This document shows positions 8,443-16,104 of a DNA stretch of 23,393 nt, in pieces. The notes under the pieces are model-generated. The model was not told where the DNA came from, made no database searches, and saw only the letters and a list, made by a program, of their open reading frames with translations. The DNA lies in assembly GCA_005887855.1 (NCBI GenBank), contig VBQB01000254.1, positions 1 to 23,393 on the forward strand, given 5' to 3'. A program made the position numbers and the translations under genes. How positions within the stretch are numbered: position 1 is the first letter of the stretch; each line of letters starts with the position of its first letter. Source of the stretch: Verrucomicrobiota bacterium. Lineage in GTDB: Bacteria > Verrucomicrobiota > Verrucomicrobiae > Chthoniobacterales > UBA10450.

Positions 8443-10206
8443 TCAATGACGCGAAGCATTGGTTAAGGCGACTCGTCCCACAGGCAGCGCTTTACGAATT
8501 TCCTCATGCCGCTCAAGATCAAGGTATTGGGCCGCCTTTTCAGCGATCCGCGAAAAGATCGGTCCCGCGATGAGCCCGCCGTAATTCAACTCCGGTTTAG
8601 TCGTCTGCGCATCGTCGAGCACCACAAGACCGACAAACTCAGGATGCTCGGCCGGGAGATAACCGATGAAAGAAACGACGTATTTTCCGTGTTCATATCC
8701 GCCTTTTGGATCGACTTTTTGGGCCGTCCCAGTCTTGCCAGCAATCGTAAAACCGGGAATAGCCGCGGCGGCCGCAGTGCCGCGGTCACTCACGACACCC
8801 CGCAGCGCGTCACCAATTTGGCTGGCTGTCTGCGGGGAAATTACCTGGCGCAACACCAGCGGGGAAAGTGAGGTGACCGTTTTGCCGTCGGAAGCGGTAA
8901 TCGATTTTACGATGCGGGGCATAGTCAATTTGCCGCCGTTCGCAATCGTCGCCATCGCCACGGTCATTTGCAATGGTGTGACTCCGATTTCGTGTCCCAT
9001 TGGAATGCGTGTGATCGAGATCTTGCTCCACGATCGCGGAGGGCGAATTAATCCGTTGATCTCCCCCGGAAGCTCAATGCCGGTGCGTTCACCAAATCCA
9101 AAGCGGCGGACATATTCATAAAATTTTTGGTCACCAACGCTGAGGGCGAGTTTAGCCGCGCCGATATTGCTCGATTTGATGAGAATATCTTGCACGCTCA
9201 GATACGAAAACGCTCGATGATCGTGCAGGACGGCGCCGCCAAACTCCCAAAGACCATTCTCACAAAAAATCGTCGATTTAGGCTGGAGCTTATGTTCATT
9301 GAGCGCCGCCGCGGCAGCCACAATCTTAAAAGTGGAACCCGGTTCCATCATGTCGATGATGGCGCGGTTTTTCATTTCCTCGGGCTTCGCTTCAGAGCGG
9401 AGATTAAGATCAAAATTCGGGCGATTCGCCATGGCGAGGATTTCGCCAGTTTGCGGCCGCATCAGGATAATCGTCGCTTTTTGGGGTGAGTACTCACGCA
9501 TCGCAGTGTCGATTTCATTTTCGACAATATTCTGCAGGTTAAGATCGACAGTGAGGTGAACCTGATAGCCGTCGCGCGGCGCGCGTTCCTGCCCTCGGTA
9601 GAGGACGATCTCCTGACCGGCACGATTGTGTTCGATGTAGCGATAGCCATCCTGCCCATGAAGATATTCCTCCATCGACGCTTCCACGCCCTGAATGCCG
9701 CGATGTTCGAAATCCGTGAATCCGATGACGTGACAAAGCATGGAGCCATTCGGATAGATGCGCGTGGCGTCATGTTCGAAATAAATCCCACGCAAATTTC
9801 TGGCGCGAAGTTTTTCGCGCAGCGCGCTGGCCAGCGACTCTGGCAGTTGGCGCTTGATTACTATGTAGCGGCGTTCACCCTGCAATTTTTCAGCGAGCTC
9901 CCGCTCCGGAACGCCTAGCTCCTGGCTGACAAGGTCGATAAGCGCATCGCGGTCGTTTAGATGCGTCGCGTCGGCGATCACAGTTTCGACAGGCACATTG
10001 TGCGCGAGAACTTCATTGTTGGCATCCAGGATCGTGCCGCGTTCGGCGTAGATAGTTTGCTTGTAAACGTGTTTTTCAGCCGCCAACCCGGCGTATTCGT
10101 CGTGCTTGATCACCTGGAGGTAAATGAGACGAAAGGAAAAGGCGCTGAAGAGTACGATAAAAGCGAAGCAAACCAGCGCACAACGACTCCGGGTATTTGA
10201 CTTCAT
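8443..10206 (-). CDS. ftsI: Septal peptidoglycan transpeptidase FtsI (PBP3-type class B penicillin-binding protein)
   Basis: FtsI crosslinks new peptidoglycan at the septum in partnership with FtsW. The 587-residue protein has a short cytoplasmic tail and one membrane anchor (about 8-31), a pedestal/dimerisation domain starting AERGTILDANNEVLA (54-68), and a transpeptidase domain. The three active-site motifs are present: STFK with catalytic Ser291, SSN (345-347), and KTGT (491-494). No PASTA domains follow; the protein ends about 95 residues after KTG. Its ATG overlaps the ftsL-like stop by 4 bp (ATGA). It is intact and should be a beta-lactam target. Confidence 0.97.
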   Translation of the reverse strand: MKSNTRSRCALVCFAFIVLFSAFSFRLIYLQVIKHDEYAGLAAEKHVYKQTIYAERGTILDANNEVLAHNVPVETVIADATHLNDRDALIDLVSQELGVPERELAEKLQGERRYIVIKRQLPESLASALREKLRARNLRGIYFEHDATRIYPNGSMLCHVIGFTDFEHRGIQGVEASMEEYLHGQDGYRYIEHNRAGQEIVLYRGQERAPRDGYQVHLTVDLNLQNIVENEIDTAMREYSPQKATIILMRPQTGEILAMANRPNFDLNLRSEAKPEEMKNRAIIDMMEPGSTFKIVAAAAALNEHKLQPKSTIFCENGLWEFGGAVLHDHRAFSYLSVQDILIKSSNIGAAKLALSVGDQKFYEYVRRFGFGERTGIELPGEINGLIRPPRSWSKISITRIPMGHEIGVTPLQMTVAMATIANGGKLTMPRIVKSITASDGKTVTSLSPLVLRQVISPQTASQIGDALRGVVSDRGTAAAAAIPGFTIAGKTGTAQKVDPKGGYEHGKYVVSFIGYLPAEHPEFVGLVVLDDAQTTKPELNYGGLIAGPIFSRIAEKAAQYLDLERHEEIRKALPVGRVALTNASRH

Positions 10207-10571
10207 CTTGCGGCAGGTTGGTTCGCTACGGGTTGAATTGCGTCTGCATCGGCCGGACGGGCCGGCATGGTAAGTCGCACGATGTTGTCTTCGGAAATCG
10301 GCACCATTTTTAAGTACCCTTCCTTCAACCGACGCTGCAAAGCCGAGCGCGAAGTCAAGGCCGCGATTTGCACACTGGCGACGTCATTTTGCGTGCGGAG
10401 ACTAGCGAGCTCGGTCTCGACTGCTTTCTTGCGCTCTCCAAGATGATAAAGTTGCAGCGTCAAATAAACGTAGCTCAATCCTGTGAGCGCGAGAAAGGCA
10501 GTCACAACAATCCAGCGCGCCAGCGATGGCGCGTTCACCGTATTCCAATTTTTTCGGCGGGAACGGCTCAT
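10203..10571 (-). CDS. ftsL: FtsL-like cell division protein
   Basis: This 122-residue protein has a basic N-terminus, one membrane helix (about 19-41, ARWIVVTAFLALTGLSYVYL), and a periplasmic helix with heptad-like spacing (about 43-85, LGERKKAVETELASLRTQND), followed by a Pro/Ala-rich tail. FtsL is a small bitopic divisome protein that pairs with FtsB and FtsQ and activates FtsWI; its sequence is poorly conserved, so the call rests on size, topology, coiled coil and the slot between rsmH and ftsI. The ATG directly abuts the rsmH stop, and its own stop overlaps ftsI by 4 bp. It could be a diverged relative with the same topology. Confidence 0.82.
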   Translation of the reverse strand: MSRSRRKNWNTVNAPSLARWIVVTAFLALTGLSYVYLTLQLYHLGERKKAVETELASLRTQNDVASVQIAALTSRSALQRRLKEGYLKMVPISEDNIVRLTMPARPADADAIQPVANQPAAR

Positions 10572-11495
10572 TTAAATCTTCTCGGCCACGCGCAATTTTG
10601 CGCTGCGTGAACGCGGATTGACGCGTTGCTCATCTTCGTTCGGCTCCACTGGTTTCGGCGTAACCAACTTCAGGTCGTAATCGGGATTACGTTGCGCGGA
10701 GGGCCACTCCGGGCGGTCGATCCATTCCCGGCTATGATCACGAAAGAAATTTTTGACGATTCGATCTTCCAGAGAATGAAAAGCAATGACAGCGATGCGC
10801 GCACCGGGCTCGAGTCGGTCAGTCAAAACACGCAAGCCCTCTTTGAGCGCGCCCAGTTCGTCATTCACTTCCATACGCAGCGCTTGAAAAACTTGCGTGG
10901 CTGGATGACGGCGACCGTGCCGGCCCACGACCTTTTCGATCGCATGTGCCAACGGGAGAGTTTCGCGAAACGGCGCTGTCTTGCGCATCTTAACAATCAA
11001 GCTCGCGATACGACGCGCCGCCGGTTCCTCCCCGAGATCGCGAAACAAGCGCGTCAGTTGTTCGCTGCTGTACTCGTTAACGATTGTAGCGGCGGTCAGC
11101 TCGTTGCGTGGATCCATGCGCATATCGAGCGGACCATTGCGCATAATGCTGAAGCCGCGTTCTGCATTTTCGAGTTGCCGAGAGGAGACGCCGAGGTCAA
11201 GAAAGGCACCGCCGATAGTGCCAATTCCAAGTTCGTCGAGAGCCTTGTGCGCATGCCGAAAATTCGCCTGTCGCACGGTAATGCGGCGGTCGAACCCGCC
11301 GAGCTGCTCGGTCACATGTTGGACCGCTTCGGGATCTTGATCCAAGGCCAGCACGTCGGCGCCAGTTCTCAAGATCGCTTCCGCGTGGCCGCCGCCACCA
11401 CAGGTTCCATCGACAATGAGAGAACCTAGCCTTGGCGCGAGCAACTCGACGACCTCAGCCGCGAGTACTGGCCGGTGGTAGATAAAATCCTCCAT
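10572..11495 (-). CDS. rsmH: 16S rRNA (cytosine(1402)-N(4))-methyltransferase RsmH (MraW)
   Basis: RsmH methylates N4 of C1402 in the 16S rRNA decoding centre using S-adenosylmethionine. Visible are YHRPVLAAEVVELLAP (6-21), the SAM-binding loop IVDGTCGGGGHAEAIL, the block AFLDLGVSSRQL, RGFSIMRNGPLDMRMD, and FHSLEDRIVKNFF near the C-terminus. I place the start at the ATG at 11495 because AGGAGG sits 8 nt upstream and the known family fold begins there; this gives 307 residues. The frame stays open to an ATG at 11570 and a TTG at 11585, which would add 25-30 residues without a good ribosome site. The stop abuts the ftsL-like start. Confidence 0.95.
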   Translation of the reverse strand: MEDFIYHRPVLAAEVVELLAPRLGSLIVDGTCGGGGHAEAILRTGADVLALDQDPEAVQHVTEQLGGFDRRITVRQANFRHAHKALDELGIGTIGGAFLDLGVSSRQLENAERGFSIMRNGPLDMRMDPRNELTAATIVNEYSSEQLTRLFRDLGEEPAARRIASLIVKMRKTAPFRETLPLAHAIEKVVGRHGRRHPATQVFQALRMEVNDELGALKEGLRVLTDRLEPGARIAVIAFHSLEDRIVKNFFRDHSREWIDRPEWPSAQRNPDYDLKLVTPKPVEPNEDEQRVNPRSRSAKLRVAEKI

Positions 11496-11503
11496 TTCCT
11501 GCG

Positions 11504-11509
11504 CCTCCT
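11504..11509 (-). promoter_or_regulatory. Strong Shine-Dalgarno site that decides the rsmH start
   Basis: The minus strand reads AGGAGG, followed by 8 nt and then the ATG at 11495. It is the best anti-16S match seen near any start in this window; most neighbours rely on overlaps or weak sites. It favours the shorter RsmH. Confidence 0.7.
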
Positions 11510-11594
11510 CTTCGAGAACCAGCGGCCCGGTCGCGAACCAAACAGGCCGCTCAAACAATAATGCGTTCATATAATTTCTGACCAAACCGTCCGC

Positions 11595-12050
11595 TTACAA
11601 ACCGATTACATTCGCGACGTGCTGATAAGTTGGCGTTTCTTCCTCATGGGCGCGCTTCCAGCGCTGCAAATTCCAAATTTCAAAGCGCCCACGGCCACCG
11701 ACGAGGGCGACTTCACCTTTCAGTCCGATTTTCCTGCAAAGCTCGTCCGGCAAAACGAGACGGCCTTGTCGGTCCGCGGCACCGTGTTGCGCGCGCGAGT
11801 GGAGCTGCCGCAAGAAAACGCGACGATCCCGCGCGGAAACGCCTTGGTTCGATTCCGCGGCTAAGCTCATACGGGCAAATTCATCCGGCGACATGAGGAG
11901 GAGAAATTGATGATTCGCCTCCGGCAAAAGGATAAACTCTTCCCCTTCATTCCGTCGCCAACGTGACGGAATCGTGATCCGATTTTTCTCGTCAATCGAA
12001 TGGCGAAATTCGCCAGCATAAAACGATTGAGGTGGAGAAACGGAATCCAT
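11595..12050 (-). CDS. mraZ: Transcriptional regulator MraZ (SpoVT/AbrB fold)
   Basis: MraZ is the DNA-binding regulator that heads dcw operons and binds repeats in its own promoter as a ring-shaped oligomer. The 151-residue protein has two AbrB-like half domains: FRHSIDEKNRITIPSRWR (about 16-33) and QHGAADRQGRLVLPDELC (about 88-105), each with the typical D-x-x-G/N-R-(I/L) turn. The length matches the family. The ATG at 12050 has only a weak ribosome site. It is the first gene of the minus-strand cluster, with 10-bp-spaced GTGG boxes just upstream, so autoregulation is expected. It is divergent from the plus-strand repeat protein gene at 12178. Confidence 0.95.
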   Translation of the reverse strand: MDSVSPPQSFYAGEFRHSIDEKNRITIPSRWRRNEGEEFILLPEANHQFLLLMSPDEFARMSLAAESNQGVSARDRRVFLRQLHSRAQHGAADRQGRLVLPDELCRKIGLKGEVALVGGRGRFEIWNLQRWKRAHEEETPTYQHVANVIGL

Positions 12051-12077
12051 GCATTAGTGGGATTGATCCATTCTGCC

Positions 12078-12111
12078 CCACTTGACACCACCTTTAACCA
12101 CTTCCTCACAC
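12078..12111 (-). promoter_or_regulatory. MraZ operator: 10-bp-phased GTGG boxes
   Basis: On the minus strand GTGG occurs three times with exact 10-bp spacing (plus-strand CCAC at 12078-12081, 12088-12091 and 12098-12101), preceded one turn upstream by a weaker GTGT at 12108-12111. Known MraZ operators are three or four direct GTGG-containing repeats with 10-bp period upstream of mraZ. The boxes overlap the predicted promoter, so bound MraZ would block RNA polymerase. Confidence 0.82.
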
Positions 12112-12120
12112 GGCGGTCAA
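12092..12120 (-). promoter_or_regulatory. Predicted sigma70-type promoter of the dcw operon
   Basis: Minus strand: TTGACC (12115-12120), a 17-bp spacer, then TTAAAG (12092-12097) preceded by TGG, which resembles an extended -10. The -35 is a good match and the -10 a weak one. Its placement inside the GTGG operator supports it. Transcription would start about 35 bp ahead of mraZ. Confidence 0.5.
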
Positions 12121-12177
12121 TAAAAAAATTAATGCCCGTTTGCACCCTACTCCCTCACCCGTAAGCTCCTCTCCGTC

Positions 12178-12693
12178 ATGAAGCTTTGCCTACGCGGATC
12201 GACAATCAGTTGTGCCGTCCTATTATGCGCGGCCAAGATCGCATCTAGTCAATCTCCCGCCACGAGTGGAAATGACGCGGTTCGAGTGACGATAGCGGTG
12301 AATGCGGATGGCTCACGCACTGTTTACAAATTCGATGACGCGCAGCACAAGGCCCTGGCGACCACGACCGGCGAGGACGGCAAAATCCGGGAGAAAATTC
12401 GTTATGAGATGGACGACGCGGGGCGCTTTTCTACCGGCATGGTTTTCGGCCCTGATGGTCGGCTTCGTTTTAAAAGCCAATACAAGTATGATGGCGCAGG
12501 TCGCCTACAGGAAGAAACTCAAAGCGCAGAGGACGACACTTTGCTGCACAAGATCGTCTATACCTACGACCAGGCAGGCAAGCAAACTGGTTACTCGATT
12601 TTCGACGCAAATGGCAAACTAATCGGTCGCACACTGGCACCGATGCCAAGTCCGGCGGCTTCGTCGAAATCGCGAGAGAAAAGTCCACGATAG
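12178..12693 (+). CDS. Secreted hypothetical protein with four 26-residue YD-like repeats
   Basis: Not a recognised named family. The 171-residue protein has a Sec-type signal peptide (MKLCLRGSTISCAVLLCAA, cleavage perhaps after residue 25). The body is a tandem repeat with exact 26-residue period: YKFDDAQHK (50-58), YEMDDAGRF (76-84), YKYDGAGRL (102-110) and YTYDQAGKQ (128-136), most units preceded by a DGK/DGR-like turn about 8 residues before the Tyr. This resembles single YD repeats of RHS proteins, which build beta-sheet shells, but there are far too few units to form an RHS cage. The C-terminal tail is Ser/Pro/Lys-rich. It lies divergent from mraZ and upstream of exbB on the same strand, so it may be a periplasmic partner of that system; this is inference. 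Confidence 0.75.
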   Translation: MKLCLRGSTISCAVLLCAAKIASSQSPATSGNDAVRVTIAVNADGSRTVYKFDDAQHKALATTTGEDGKIREKIRYEMDDAGRFSTGMVFGPDGRLRFKSQYKYDGAGRLQEETQSAEDDTLLHKIVYTYDQAGKQTGYSIFDANGKLIGRTLAPMPSPAASSKSREKSPR

Positions 12694-12767
12694 CGCGAAG
12701 GTCTGCGGGACCGTCGACATTCGCTGGTGACTTGCCACCTTCAGCGAAAAAGGCTAGAGACATTAAC

Positions 12768-13445
12768 GTGATCGACTACATCCAAAAAGGTGGTTTGCTG
12801 ATGTGGCCAATTTTGGCCTGTAGCATCATTTCAATCGCTGTCTTTGCTGAACGCCTCTTTTATTTGCATCGGGCGACGATCCACGTCGGCGAATTCCTGA
12901 AAGGCCTCTCTAATCTCATCCAGCGCCGCAATTTCGCTGAGGCATTGCATGAATCAGCCGGAACCCCCGGCCCCGTTGCGCGCGTGATTCATTCGGCCAT
13001 CATCCGGCATGACGCGCCCCGATCGGAATTGCGGGACATCGTGCAGGAAGCCGGGCAACTTGAGGTGCCAAAACTGGAACGATTTCTCGGGGTCCTGGCC
13101 ACGCTCGCTTTCCTGGCGCCGTTACTCGGCTTGCTTGGGACTGTGGCCGGAATGATCGACGCGTTCAGCACCATTTCCTCAAATGGCGGTTATGCGACGG
13201 TGACGGAACTTTCCAGTGGAGTTTACAAGAGTCTCCTAACGACAGCGGCAGGACTGGTCGTGGCCACGTCTACATTTGTCGCTTACAGCTATCTTTCTTC
13301 GCGCGTAAGCACCCTGCTGCACGATATGGAGCGCGCTGGCATCGAGATCGTCCATATGCTGACGGAGAGTCGGCCACTTAGCGGTATCATCAGCTTCCAG
13401 CAACCTGGTGAGATCGTCGAATCCGAAGCACGTCTCGATTCTTGA
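12768..13445 (+). CDS. exbB: MotA/TolQ/ExbB proton channel family protein
   Basis: ExbB/TolQ proteins form the membrane pentamer that, with ExbD/TolR, uses proton flow to power TonB- or TolA-type transducers. The protein opens VIDYIQKGGLLMWPILACSI, the usual first membrane helix, and has the conserved LATLAFLAPLLGLLGTVAGMIDAF segment followed by LSSGVYKSLLTTAAGLVVA, the MotA/TolQ/ExbB signature. I chose GTG at 12768 (225 residues) because the conserved family begins there; the frame is also open to a TTG at 12732. The ExbD-like gene follows after 21 bp. ExbB is preferred to TolQ because a TonB-like gene, and no TolA, TolB or Pal, is adjacent. Confidence 0.88.
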   Translation: MIDYIQKGGLLMWPILACSIISIAVFAERLFYLHRATIHVGEFLKGLSNLIQRRNFAEALHESAGTPGPVARVIHSAIIRHDAPRSELRDIVQEAGQLEVPKLERFLGVLATLAFLAPLLGLLGTVAGMIDAFSTISSNGGYATVTELSSGVYKSLLTTAAGLVVATSTFVAYSYLSSRVSTLLHDMERAGIEIVHMLTESRPLSGIISFQQPGEIVESEARLDS

Positions 13446-13466
13446 ATCGACAAAACTGCAGCGCGC

Positions 13467-13871
13467 ATGAAGCTCAGCCGGACGAAGGAATACAACTTCG
13501 GCTGGCTTGTCTTTGTCGGGCTGGTCGATGTCGCTTTCCTCTTGGTTCTTTTCCTCTTGCTTAGTTCGAATTTTATTTTGCAGCCGGGCATTGCTGTTTC
13601 GCTGCCGTTCTCGCGTTTTTCGCTTGGCCCGCAGATCAATCAGCAAATCATCAGCATTACCGGCGGCTCAGCTCCCACGATTTATTTCCGGGATCAAAAA
13701 ATCACACTCGGTCAGCTCGGTCCGTTGTTGGACGCGGCTGAGCGTGAGGGCCGATCGATCATCATCAAAGCCGACCGTTTGACTCCCTATGAAACAGTTG
13801 TCGAGGTAAGCAACGCCGCGCTGGAACACGGAATCAGCTCTGTCTCGCTGGCTATGGCTCCGCCACTATGA
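13467..13871 (+). CDS. exbD: ExbD/TolR family biopolymer transport protein
   Basis: This 134-residue protein has a short cytoplasmic N-terminus, one membrane helix (about 13-34) that contains the family's proton-carrying aspartate (LVDVAFLLVLFLLL, Asp21), and a periplasmic domain with YFRDQKITLGQL and IIIKADRLTPYETVVEVSNA, matching the ExbD/TolR fold (the 'v.I.aD...y..vv.v' strand). It works with the ExbB-like protein encoded just upstream. Its stop overlaps the TonB-like start by 4 bp (ATGA), so the set is translationally coupled. Confidence 0.88.
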   Translation: MKLSRTKEYNFGWLVFVGLVDVAFLLVLFLLLSSNFILQPGIAVSLPFSRFSLGPQINQQIISITGGSAPTIYFRDQKITLGQLGPLLDAAEREGRSIIIKADRLTPYETVVEVSNAALEHGISSVSLAMAPPL

Positions 13872-14665
13872 ACGCGTCCTTCTCTGCACCTGCGGCCGAG
13901 TCGCTCCTTTTTAGTTGGGAGCCGCCCCGGCGCCGAAAAGTTGCGATCATCGCTTTCTTGACGATTTCGTTAATCGCACACGCTCTCTGCTTCTACGTTT
14001 TTCAAATTGTATATCCGCCAACGGTCGCGCTGTTGCCGCCACCGGCTCGCGTGAGTGTGATCGCCCCCGATTCTGAAGAAGGCCGTACACTGCTCCGCTG
14101 GATTGATGCGGAAGATCCTGCGCTCGCCTTCACGACTCAGCGACCACCCGAGGCGAGACTGGGCGTGTTACCCGCGGTTGAGCACATTCCATCTTATCGC
14201 GCGGCAGAGCCTGCCCTGAAGGAAGTTCCACCGCTGGCTCTCGATCTTCGCATCCCGAGTGCCCAGCCTCTGGGCGCCGTGCCATTTGTCCATCGAGAGG
14301 CAGCGCCTGCTTTCGGTCCAGCGGCAACTTCTGTTTCGTTTTCAAAGGAGCTTGACACTTTCGGCACGCCGACTTTGCCGAAGCCGAGCTTTGCCGCATC
14401 CAACGATGAGCCTCCTCAAACCGTTCGCTTTCGCGTCGCAGTCAGCGGTAATGGAGAAATCCGCTATTCCTTTCCGCTCAACTCATCAGGCGATCCGGCC
14501 CTGGATGAACAAGCACGCCGTTATCTTGTGCTCGGCCGTTTTTCCCAAAGTTTGATAACCACCGAGAAAGCCGATCGATCTCTGGCCTGGGGAATCGCGA
14601 CACTCGAATGGGGCAACGACGTCACGCGCCCTAAGGTAACGCCGACCGGCGCCACTTCGCCGTGA
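13868..14665 (+). CDS. TonB-like energy transducer, divergent
   Basis: This 265-residue protein has a basic cytoplasmic tail, one membrane anchor (about 24-49), a long Pro/Ala-rich periplasmic linker (about 50-180) and a C-terminal domain (about 186-250) reading VRFRVAVSGNGEIRYSFPL, then SSGDPALDEQARRYLVLGRF. That pattern resembles the TonB C-terminal domain, where a strand is followed by an SSG...LD.aA helix. TonB spans the periplasm to open outer-membrane transporters. Position right after exbB and exbD supports the role. The linker lacks the classic Pro-Lys/Pro-Glu repeats, so the call is by topology and context. Its stop overlaps the next gene by 4 bp (GTGA). Confidence 0.7.
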   Translation: MNASFSAPAAESLLFSWEPPRRRKVAIIAFLTISLIAHALCFYVFQIVYPPTVALLPPPARVSVIAPDSEEGRTLLRWIDAEDPALAFTTQRPPEARLGVLPAVEHIPSYRAAEPALKEVPPLALDLRIPSAQPLGAVPFVHREAAPAFGPAATSVSFSKELDTFGTPTLPKPSFAASNDEPPQTVRFRVAVSGNGEIRYSFPLNSSGDPALDEQARRYLVLGRFSQSLITTEKADRSLAWGIATLEWGNDVTRPKVTPTGATSP

Positions 14666-14901
14666 TACGTGTTAGTCTCGCCGCGCTCGTCACGATTTAT
14701 TTGCTGCTTTTTCTTGCGGCGGTTTTTCTCTTCTGGATAGTGGGAGAGTCGAATCGCCGCCGGCGCGAGCGCCGGGCTTTACAGCATCGGTTGCGCTGTG
14801 TGATTTGCGCATTCGAATTTGAGGATCGGACCGACGCATTGCTTCCCCGGTGCCCGCGCTGCGGAAGTTTGAACGAACGATTTAGAATGGAGCGAATTTA
14901 A
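14662..14901 (+). CDS. Small membrane-anchored zinc-ribbon protein
   Basis: A 79-residue protein of unknown function. One membrane helix occupies about residues 5-27, followed by a very basic stretch (SNRRRRERRALQHRLR) and a C-terminal zinc ribbon with two CxxC knuckles, CVIC (about 46-49) and CPRC (about 64-67). The positive residues place the ribbon in the cytoplasm. The start is GTG, overlapping the TonB-like stop (GTGA), which strongly suggests co-translation; guaB3 follows after 2 bp. The ribbon could bind nucleic acid, the ExbB complex or a soluble partner; nothing in the sequence decides. Confidence 0.75.
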   Translation: MIRVSLAALVTIYLLLFLAAVFLFWIVGESNRRRRERRALQHRLRCVICAFEFEDRTDALLPRCPRCGSLNERFRMERI

Positions 14902-14903
14902 AA

Positions 14904-16082
14904 ATGGGAATGTGGATCGGCCGCAATCGCAAAGCACGCGTAACCTACGGGTTCGATGAAATCGCGCTCGTGCCCGGGCGCGTGACGGTGAATCCAAACG
15001 AAGTGGACATCACTTGCCGCTTGCCGCGGAAAGAGGCGGACCCGATCACATTAAAGATTCCCATTCTCGCAAGTGCAATGGATGGAGTTGTCGATGTACC
15101 GTTTGCAATCGCCATGAGCAAACTGGGCGGGCTCGCCGTTCTCAATCTCGAGGGAGTCCAAACGCGCTATAAAAATCCGAAGGAAGTTTTGCAGAAAGTC
15201 GTCGAGGCGGACAAATCCGAGATTACAGCGCTGTTGCAAAAAATTTATCAGGAACCGGTCCAGGAAGATTTAATCGCCGCCCGCGTTCGCCAAATCAAAG
15301 ACGGCGGCGCGCTGGCTGCGGTCAGCTCAATTCCCCAACGCGCGGCTGAATTCGGCAAGATCGCTCAAGAAGCCGGGGCGGACGTGTTCGTCGTGCAAAG
15401 CACCGTTTCCACCGTCCGGCATATTTCGTCGGAATATAAATCACTCGAACTGGAAAGATTTTGCCGCGAGATGCGCATTCCCGTGATCGTCGGAAACACG
15501 GTCGGTTACGATGTGACCTTCGAGATCATGGAATGCGGGCCGGCTGCGGTCTTGGTGGGCGTTGGACCAGGAGCCGCTTGCACTTCGCGCGGTGTGCTAG
15601 GGTTGGGCGTTCCGCAAGTGACTGCGACCGTCGATTGCGCGGCGGCGCGTGATGCTTACTTCAAGAAAACATCGCGTTACGTGCCGATCATTACGGATGG
15701 CGGAATGAGCAGAGGCGGCGACGTTTGCAAGGCGCTGGCTTGCGGCGCGGATGCCGTGATGGTAGGCAGCGCGTTTGCCAAAGCACAAGAAGCACCCGGC
15801 TGCGGCTACCACTGGGGTATGGCCACTCCGCATGCAAATCTCCCACGAGGGACGCGAATCAAAGTCGGTACCACCGGCTCGCTCAAGCAAATTCTTTTCG
15901 GTCCCGCGGAGGTTGACGATGGCAGCCAAAATCTGGTTGGCGCGATCACGACCTGCATGGGGAACGTGGGCGCTCGCGACATAGCTGAATTTCAGCAAAC
16001 TGAGATTATTATCGCGCCTTCCATCAAGACCGAAGGAAAACTGTTCCAGACAGTGCAAAGTGTCGGGATGGGGACAAGTTGA
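14904..16082 (+). CDS. guaB3: GuaB3-family IMP dehydrogenase (no CBS domains)
   Basis: This 392-residue TIM-barrel protein belongs to the IMP dehydrogenase/GMP reductase superfamily. It has TYGFDEIALVPGRVTVNPNEVD at the start, PILASAMDGVVDVPFA, LGGLAVLNLEGVQTRY, the catalytic loop VGVGPGAACTSRGVLGLGVPQ with nucleophile Cys226, and ITDGGMSRGGDVCKALACGAD for phosphate binding. It lacks the inserted CBS pair of ordinary GuaB and matches the GuaB3 subfamily known from actinobacteria and cyanobacteria, where the cyanobacterial enzyme has been reported active as an IMP dehydrogenase. The expected reaction is IMP plus NAD+ to XMP, feeding GMP synthesis. It is the last gene of the run that begins with exbB. 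Confidence 0.88.
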   Translation: MGMWIGRNRKARVTYGFDEIALVPGRVTVNPNEVDITCRLPRKEADPITLKIPILASAMDGVVDVPFAIAMSKLGGLAVLNLEGVQTRYKNPKEVLQKVVEADKSEITALLQKIYQEPVQEDLIAARVRQIKDGGALAAVSSIPQRAAEFGKIAQEAGADVFVVQSTVSTVRHISSEYKSLELERFCREMRIPVIVGNTVGYDVTFEIMECGPAAVLVGVGPGAACTSRGVLGLGVPQVTATVDCAAARDAYFKKTSRYVPIITDGGMSRGGDVCKALACGADAVMVGSAFAKAQEAPGCGYHWGMATPHANLPRGTRIKVGTTGSLKQILFGPAEVDDGSQNLVGAITTCMGNVGARDIAEFQQTEIIIAPSIKTEGKLFQTVQSVGMGTS

Positions 16083-16104
16083 CGTTCGAAGGTTCGACAG
16101 ATCT

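Noticed and set aside
10626..11429. Long plus-strand open frame opposite rsmH (267 codons)
   Set aside because: It lies wholly antisense to a clearly conserved rsmH and its translation resembles no known protein; high-GC antisense frames are commonly open by chance.
12082..12087. Plus-strand TTGACA as a promoter for the secreted repeat protein
   Set aside because: No acceptable -10 lies 16-18 bp downstream, and the bases belong to the GTGG-phased MraZ operator on the other strand.
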